Positions 58,141 through 64,000 of a DNA stretch of 64,000 bases are shown here, piece by piece. A model generated the notes under the pieces. The model saw only the letters and a list, made by a program, of their open reading frames with translations, did no database searches and was not told where the DNA came from. Numbering within the stretch: position 1 is the stretch's first letter; each line of letters begins with the position of its first letter. The translations under genes were made by a program, and so were the position numbers. The stretch is from Hyperoodon ampullatus (Eukaryota > Chordata > Mammalia > Artiodactyla > Ziphiidae), in assembly GCA_949752795.1 (NCBI GenBank), contig OX457057.1, positions 5,074,632-5,138,631 on the forward strand, given 5' to 3'.

Positions 58141-58589
58141 CCTATGATGTTCCCAGTTCCCAAGGAGCACCGAGATGAGCATGGTGAAGTGGGTGGGCCT
58201 GGAGGGCAGGTCTGGGATCCCTTCCAGGGAGTGTCCGGCTGTGGCTTTGAGCTGTTTGCTGTTTGTTCAGAACTGCAACAGGATTTAATACTAACCCAAA
58301 GCAGATGTGATGAGGGTATACATCCTGGTGAAAGAATGCTAATATGCACGTGCTTCAAAGTCGATTTTAACATAACTTTGGGTTTTCCCATGGAGTTTTA
58401 GGAGGTGCTTGATTTCCTATCTATAAATACTCACAGCCAAGGGTTAACTACAGCTTCAGTTTTTATTTGCATTTTTTAGCTATCTGATTTCTTTTATGTT
58501 ATGTTAATTTGTAAAACTGCTTAGAGCATGGACCCACGCACTGGTACTGAAGATTTCTGAGTACCTCATAGGCTGTTGATAACTTGCAA

Positions 58590-58870
58590 AGCCCGTTCAA
58601 ATCTGGGATCTTAATCCTCACAACAGCCCTGCAAAGTGGGCAAAGCTCAGTGGGATACTGAGGCAGAGAGAAAGAGAGAGAGAGCGAGAGAGAAAGAGAG
58701 AGAGAGAGAGCCATGTATTAAATGAAGCCCTTCTTTCTCCTGTCCAGCCATCTGGCCACTTCCCTCAGCTCAAGGAAACTGAGTCTCAGAGATTATGTGA
58801 ACTGCCCAAGGTCACCTCAGCTAATTAGCCATGGGAGTTGGGACTAGATCCCAGGTCTTTCTGACTCACA
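58590..58870 (-). repeat. MIR SINE split by a GA microsatellite
   Basis: Inverted MIR parts: CTTAATCCTCACAACAGCC before, and AAACTGAGTCTCAGAGATT, GCCCAAGGTCACCTCAGC after, a purine run of about 45 bases (58664-58710). Confidence 0.65.
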
Positions 58871-58909
58871 TTTGAGTGTTTTTTTTTTTCCAACTTCAGT
58901 ATCTAGTGC

Positions 58910-59180
58910 TTTAAAATAATTTTTTTAACCACCCAGAGTAGTGGGGCATTTGGGAATATTTATAACCCGCAGAACAGTTTTCTCTGCACTGCCAAGCGTT
59001 CATTATAATTTTCCAGTGAAATTCTTGCTCTGAAGAAGTTAGTCCTACGGTAAAAGCCTTCCTTTCAGAGGAGAGCATTTGACGCTGCATCTCATGAACC
59101 CATTCTCCTAAAATTATCTCTAATTGGCTTGGAAAGGGGCTTCCAACAGGCAGCTGACTTAATATCTCCACTTTCTGGTT
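58910..59180. promoter_or_regulatory. Candidate conserved non-coding element
   Basis: Repeat-free, with TTCATTATAATTTTCC, AAATTATCTCTAATTGGC and no coding sign. Called by texture. Confidence 0.3.
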
Positions 59181-60209
59181 GTGACTCAGGCAGCCACCAG
59201 GGCTCCATCTGGTTTGGGGTAGCCGTCTTGTTAACTCGGAGGGTGAGATCCTATCAGTAACATGCAGGTTGAAGGGCTGCCTCAGGGGAGGTGGTGTGGA
59301 AACCGCCAGGGACAGCCTGTCCCGTCACGCATGCAGGACGGCAGCTGGGCTCAGGAGAGGGGGAGATGAAGTTCAGTTCCGCGATGCCTAGCGTCATTCA
59401 ATGAGCCCCTCCTGAGCACCCGCTGGGTGCATGGGTTGTACTAGGCCCCGTGCGGTTACAAAGGTGGTGGAAAACATGGCCCCTAATCCAATTGCAGAGA
59501 CAAGCCACACGTATCTGAGAGAGTAATTCCCTGACAGCGCGTGGCAGAGCCTGAGGTGTGTGTGTATGTGTGTGTGTGTGTGTGTACGTGTGCATGCATG
59601 TGCTCCCTCGTGCACACACAGAGGTGTAGGAAGAATGCAAAACGGGGCCAAGATCAATTGGATTCGATTGATTTCATTGGGAAAAACAGCACAGCAACAT
59701 TTGCAAGGGTGAATTTCAGTCAGAAAACCGTGAACTTTGGTGGGGGGATGGTGCACCCTGATGGGGGACGGAAGAGACGACACTTGGACTTTTCCTGTCC
59801 CGATATCACAGAGAGAACTGTTAACTGGTGGCTTTGGCATAAATGATTATAAGGCTCTAGAGGCCATAGGGTGCCTGAAGTCTCCCGGGAGGGAGGGAGG
59901 GAGGCCCCTGGATGTCTTCATTTGTGCCCAGTGTGTGCAGAGCCTGGCAGAGGCCTGACGAGGAGGCAAAGCTGCACCTGACGCTGAAGAGCTGCCCTCG
60001 AGGGCACAGACACGCCCCCTTTGATCACGTGTCCAGGCAGGCACGGGGAGGTTAGAGGACCTTCCCAAGGTGGGGGTCAAACCCGCGTCTGTCTGAGCGG
60101 AAAGCCTCTGTTCCTGTGACTCATAAAGCTCGCGGGATCATGAGCAGAACCATGTACAAGGGCGCCCTGATGAGTCGTGGAGATCAGGCTGACTTCTCCC
60201 CATACTTGA
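59181..60209. other. Single-copy intronic DNA
   Basis: Contains a GT microsatellite at 59557-59600. No exon recognised. Confidence 0.4.
59557..59600. repeat. (GT)n microsatellite
   Basis: Interrupted GT units with GTACGTGTGCATGCATG at the end. Confidence 0.9.
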
Positions 60210-60582
60210 GAGCAGTGGTTCTCAAAGGGGGATGATTCTGGCACACCCCTCCCCACTTTGCCTGGAGACATTTCTGGTGGTCACAGCGAGAGGAGGCTTG
60301 CTACTGGTATCCAGCGGGCAGAGGTGTCACTGATGTTGGTAAACACCCTACGATGCACAGGACAACCCCTCACATTAAAGAATGATCTAGCCCCGGGCTT
60401 CCCTGGTGGCGCAGTGGTTGAGAGTCCGCCTGCTGATGCAGGGGATACGGGTTCGTGCCCCGGTCCGGGAAGACCCCACATGCCGCGGAGCGGCTGGGCC
60501 CGTGAGCCATGGCTGCTGAGCCTGTGCATCCGGAGCCTGTGCTCCGCAACGGGCGAGGCCACAACAGTGAGAAGCCCGCGTA

Positions 60583-60621
<39 letters not shown>

Positions 60622-60668
60622 AATTATCTACCCCCAAATGTCAATAGTGCTGAGCTTGAGAAACCTGG
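60210..60668 (+). mobile_element. MER20-type hAT DNA transposon, split by a SINE
   Basis: GAGCAGTGGTTCTCAAAGG at the left, then CCTGGAGACATTTCTGGTGG, CCCTACGATGCACAGGAC, and, after the SINE, CCAAATGTCAATAGTGCTG and GAGCTTGAGAAACCTGGGG at the right. Confidence 0.9.
60395..60617 (+). mobile_element. CHR-type SINE, short form, tail turned into (CA)n
   Basis: Short form in sense inside MER20. Its tail has become a CA microsatellite (60583-60617). AAAGAATGATCTAGCCCC at 60377-60394 and the copy AAAGAATTATCTACCCC at 60618-60634 flank it. Confidence 0.93.
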
Positions 60669-60689
60669 GGCCAATTAAGAGATTTCATG

Positions 60690-60855
60690 CTGGAGCCAGT
60701 GGTGGTCATGGTCCAGACTGGATTTGAATCCCAGTTCCACCACTTATTAGCAGCCTCAGTTTTCGCATCTGTATAATGGGAATTATAATGGGGAAACTCC
60801 TGTTGTTGTGAGTGAAGTGTGTTGAGCACTTGTGGCATGGTGTTATTGGTATATT
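60690..60855 (+). repeat. MIR SINE fragment
   Basis: GATTTGAATCCCAGTTCCAC, CACTTATTAGCAGCCTCAG and CATCTGTATAATGGGAATTA are MIR core. Confidence 0.8.
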
Positions 60856-61180
60856 TATTATGATTCTCTCACCAGGAACCCATTCAGATGGCCCAGATGG
60901 CCCCTGGACTCTGTACACACACAGCCAATTGTCCCCCCACTTCTATTTCTGTGGTTGTGCAGGATGATGGCCTGAAGTCTCATGTCGTTCTCAACTACCA
61001 GAAATGATCCTTGGAATAAGCACATTTCAGAGAGGAAGGAGGAGAGAGAACTATGGGAGTTCACATCACAACCCTCAGCAGAGGAGAGCATTTTAAATAG
61101 GAGGTGGATGTCCGAGCACAGGCCAAGCTCAGAGCCCCGAACTCATTTATGTACGCATGCAAAAAGAATTTATTGATCAC

Positions 61181-61694
61181 TGTGTTTTCTTTTGCTGTAT
61201 CACAGTTTACCTAGAAACTTAGTGATTTAAAATAACAAATATTTATTATTTCACTGTTTCTGTGGGTCTGGAATCCAGGACAGCTTAGCTGGCTGCCTCT
61301 GCCTCAGAGTCTGTCACAGGGCCACGGCCGAGGTGTCAGCCGGGGCTGCAGACCCATCTGGAGACTGGAGTGAGGCGGGATCCCCTTCCAAGCTCGCGTG
61401 CGTGGTTGCTGGAGGATTTGGTTCTTCCTGGCTGTTGGCCAGAGGTCACCTGGGCTCCTTGCCCCATGGGCCTCTCCAGCACGGCAGCTTGCTTCAGCAG
61501 AGCAAGTTAGCGAGAGAGCATGGGAGTCTCTGGAATCTGACCCCACAGGTCACATCCTGTTGCTTTTGCTGAAATCTGTTTCTAAGAGGTGAGCTACTGG
61601 CTCCAGCTCACACCCAGGGCAGGGGATGCCACGAGGGCGTGGATTCCAGGAGGTGGGGGTCACTGGGGGCTAACTTAGGTGCTGCCTACCACAA
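61181..61694 (-). repeat. Old LTR-like repeat, antisense
   Basis: TGTGTTTTCTTTTGCTGTAT, AGTGATTTAAAATAACAAAT, GGGGATGCCACGAGGGCG and GGTGCTGCCTACCACAATG give the same layout as at 45702. Family not assigned. Confidence 0.5.
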
Positions 61695-61739
61695 TGACGA
61701 TGACACAAGACTGATGCGAAGGGCCAGGTGTACCTGGGG

Positions 61740-61855
61740 AGCTAATCGTGGCATTCACGCTCGCTTTCTGTGTGACCTTGCCAGAGCATTTTTCCTCTCT
61801 GGGACTCAATTTCCTTCTCCGTAAAACGACTGAGTTGGATTCCAGGATGACAAGT
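61740..61855 (+). repeat. MIR SINE fragment
   Basis: TGTGTGACCTTGCCAGAGC, GGGACTCAATTTCCTTCTCC and GTAAAACGACTGAGTTGGA fit the MIR core. Confidence 0.65.
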
Positions 61856-62599
61856 ATGAGGGATCCGTCCGTGCTCAGGGCAGGCGTCAAGGATCGTGCC
61901 ACCACTTTCCTGAGAGCTGGGTTCAGCCTCAGAAGCCTTCCTAAACAGCGATTGTTTCAGGTGGCCACTCCTAGTCGTGTTGGCACCCATTTGCCATCTC
62001 TGAGTGACCTCTAAAGGGACCTCCTGTGGTTATGGCAGCTCAGACCACCAACCAAGATGTTACAGTGAAAAGGGGCAGGTGGGCCGGTCTCCTGTTGGCC
62101 GGAGGGAGAAAGCTGACAGCTTAGTGTTTGTGAATCCCGGCTGGCCCGGCTCTCTCTCTGCAGCCCAGCCCGTCCTCATTCAGCAGCCCAACTCCAGATA
62201 GGCTGATTCAACGGGGCCACCTGCTGCGGAGCTCTGGGGTCTGAAGCCCAGAGCGGGCTTGGCCTGGCCTGGCCTCATCGTTGGTGGGTGGGCTTCTGTG
62301 CGGCTCCTCATGGGGGCAGATTTGGGTCCAGTGACTCTCCTGCCTGGGGCGGCCTGGAAAGGGAGCACGGGTCATTCCGGAAACGAGCTTGAGGCAGCCC
62401 GAGGTATTCCTACACTCAATTTATTGGACTTTCAAGTGATTCATTCTGTTCCTTCCTGGGTCGTGTTCCTGGGCTCCAGGTGTTGGCTTAATTTGCTTCT
62501 GAGGTCTCGATACCACCCGTTCATTGCTTCTAGGAGCTGCTGGGACGTCCTATTAACAAGGAGCACAGCACGTGTTCGGGCCATGTAACCCTTTATCCC
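61856..62599. other. Single-copy intronic DNA
   Basis: GC-rich, with no exon or recognised repeat. Confidence 0.4.
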
Positions 62600-62990
62600 A
62601 ACCCATTAGAATTTTCAGCTCCTCCCAACACCCCTGCTTTTCTTAAAGTTTCTTCTCCTGAAGGGCTGGTATATTCAGAGGCAGTTTAATAGACATCGAT
62701 TTGCGATGATTTTTAGCCACTGTGCTTCAGGAGAGTTGAGAAGCCAATAATTAATCCCTTCAACAGCTCATCCTTTTGCTTTAAAATGACCTAATAGCTG
62801 AACTGCTGAGCGGGCTGGGCTGGCCTGACCCAGTTCGGCTCCTTGCCTTCTGCTGCTTCATTCAGATAAGTCCGCTGTGAATTGTTCAGCCCTCTTGCAG
62901 GGGCGAGTGTGTCCTCTTGTTGTAATATCTAATTAGCTACCTGGGAGGCCAGTGTCATCTTTACAGACAGCTGCTGCTCAACTAGGGTGG
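62600..62990. promoter_or_regulatory. Candidate conserved non-coding element
   Basis: Repeat-free with AGACATCGATTTGCGATG, CCAATAATTAATCCC, ATATCTAATTAGCTACC and ATTCAGATAAGTCC. A mixture of homeodomain, Onecut-like ATCGAT and GATA-like cores suggests an enhancer. Called by texture. Confidence 0.35.
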
Positions 62991-63195
62991 ATGAATGGGT
63001 CTCCTTAGGACAAGGGTCAGATTCTGCCTTTTCAGGGAGGTTGGTTTGTCCTCTGACCCCAGAGGGACGGCACTGGTCCTCGGGCTTGTCCAGGCTCCCC
63101 TTTGCTTGGTCCTCTGCCCATGCCAGCAGGTCCCTCCCAGCTTAGGGACTCTTGGGTGACTCCCATCTCCACGTGCATCCCTGCTGCACTGGTGT

Positions 63196-63903
63196 CCTGT
63201 TGCCTCTGTAAGTGATCACCACAAATGCAGTGGCTTAAAGTACACACGTCTGGGCTTCCCTGGTGGCGCAGTGGTGGAGAGTCCGCCTGCCGATGCAGGG
63301 GACACGGGTTCGTGCCCTGGTCCGGGAAGATCCCACATGCCGCGGAGCGGCTGGGCCCGTGAGCCATGGCCGCTGAGCCTGCGCGTCCAGAGCCTGTGCT
63401 CCGCAACGGGAGAGGCCACGACAGTGAGAGGCCCGCGTAGAGCAAAAAAAAAAAAAAAAAGTACACACGTCTGTTATCATCCAGTCTGTAGGTCAGACGT
63501 GTGGCACAGGTCTCACTGGGCTAAAATCAAGGTGTCAGCAGGGCTGGTTCCCCCTGGAGGCTCTGGGGAGAATCCGTCTCCTTGCCTTTTCCAGCTGCTG
63601 GGGGCACCGCACTCCTTGGCTCATGGCCCCTTCCTCTGTCTGAAGAGCCAGCAATGTAGCATCTCTCTGACCCTCTCTCCATCTCTGCTCTCCTCGCCTC
63701 CTCCCTCTTCCACTTTTAAGGATCCTTGCGATTACACTGGGCTTGTCCAGGTTCTCCAGGATACTCCCCTTACATGAAGGTCGGCTGACTGTCAGCTGAC
63801 TAGCAGCCTTAATTCCCCTTTACCGTGTAACCCAGCATACAGCACACTCACAGGTCCAGACTTGAGGATGTGGATGTCTTGGGGGCGTTAGGCTGCTTCC
63901 CAC
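63196..63903 (-). mobile_element. MLT1-type LTR (ERVL-MaLR), antisense, split by a SINE
   Basis: The minus-strand MLT1 landmarks are present: CAGTGGCTTAAAG near the LTR 3' end, then GGGCTAAAATCAAGGTGTC, TCCTTGCCTTTTCCAGCTG, TTGCGATTACACTGGGC and GGATGTCTTGGGGGCG. A SINE sits at 63253-63457. No coding content. Confidence 0.85.
63253..63457 (+). mobile_element. CHR-type SINE, short form, in MLT1
   Basis: Short form in sense with an A tail. AAAGTACACACGTCTG is duplicated exactly at 63237-63252 and 63458-63473. Confidence 0.96.
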
Positions 63904-64000
63904 ACCTACCATTACCCTGGCTTCACTGTTGCTGATTTTATGGAACTTTCTGTTGGGAAGAAAACCTCTGAGAGTTTCCCTGAGCAAGCAGCCTCATGTA

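Larger units (their letters stand above)
44418..64000 (+). other. CAMTA1: CAMTA1 intron, 5' part (downstream of the CG-1 exon)
   Basis: The sequence after the donor at 44418 is inferred to be the first 19.6 kb of the next CAMTA1 intron. The next coding exon should complete the Arg codon and continue with PQNG; nothing encoding this was seen before the window ends. Confidence 0.75.

Noticed and set aside
60370..60618. Frames with poly-Cys-Val runs
   Set aside because: They are the CA microsatellite and SINE read in reverse.
1..64000. CRISPR array, operon, riboswitch, bacterial defence or mobile island
   Set aside because: All repeats are mammalian retroposons or simple sequence. There are no regularly spaced direct repeats and no dense coding on either strand.

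Overview
This is nuclear DNA from a mammal, almost certainly a cetacean and probably a toothed whale. The main evidence is fifteen copies of the tRNA-derived CHR-type SINE of whales and hippos, in a short form with a GC-rich body and a long form ending in an AAATAAATAAA-like tail. Many copies are flanked by clean target-site duplications. Older layers of mammalian repeats (L1, L2, MIR, MLT1 LTRs, MER5A and MER20) fill much of the rest. There is no bacterial or plasmid content, no CRISPR array, and I found no tRNA or rRNA gene.

I can support one protein-coding element: a 68-bp internal exon at 44350-44417 on the plus strand. It has a good branch point, polypyrimidine tract, AG acceptor and GT donor. 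Its 22 complete codons plus two bases match, from memory, the start of the CG-1 DNA-binding domain of CAMTA1, the calmodulin-binding transcription activator 1. CAMTA1 is known for very long introns around its CG-1 exons, so the window reads as 44.3 kb of the upstream intron, one exon, and 19.6 kb of the downstream intron. No other CAMTA1 exon was found.

Layout. 1-9 kb: mostly single-copy DNA with MIR, L2 and two antisense MLT1 LTRs, an old medium-reiterated repeat, and an L1 with an inverted 5' part. 9-19 kb: several CHR SINEs, a 160-bp pyrimidine tract, and an AT-rich single-copy block at 15.5-16 kb that looks like a conserved non-coding element. 19-28 kb: single-copy DNA, then about 2.4 kb of ancient sense L1, then a good L2 tail. 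28-33.6 kb: a hAT-like element, an old L1 3' end and MIRs. 33.6-41.1 kb: a 7.4-kb antisense L1 that split an L2 tail and was itself hit by a second L1 and four SINEs. 41-64 kb: the exon, several AT-rich conserved-looking blocks, MER5A, MER20, L1 3' ends and more LTRs.

The window therefore appears to be regulatory and intronic landscape of CAMTA1 rather than a gene cluster. The candidate regulatory features (CTCF-like motifs, TATA-like boxes, a homeodomain-type palindrome, conserved-looking AT-rich blocks) are motif-level or by-eye calls and carry low confidence. I found no convincing novel biological system. The most interesting items are the nested L1 chronology, the very short L1 insertions, an unexplained 272-codon open frame at 53.6-54.4 kb, and the conserved-looking blocks around the exon.
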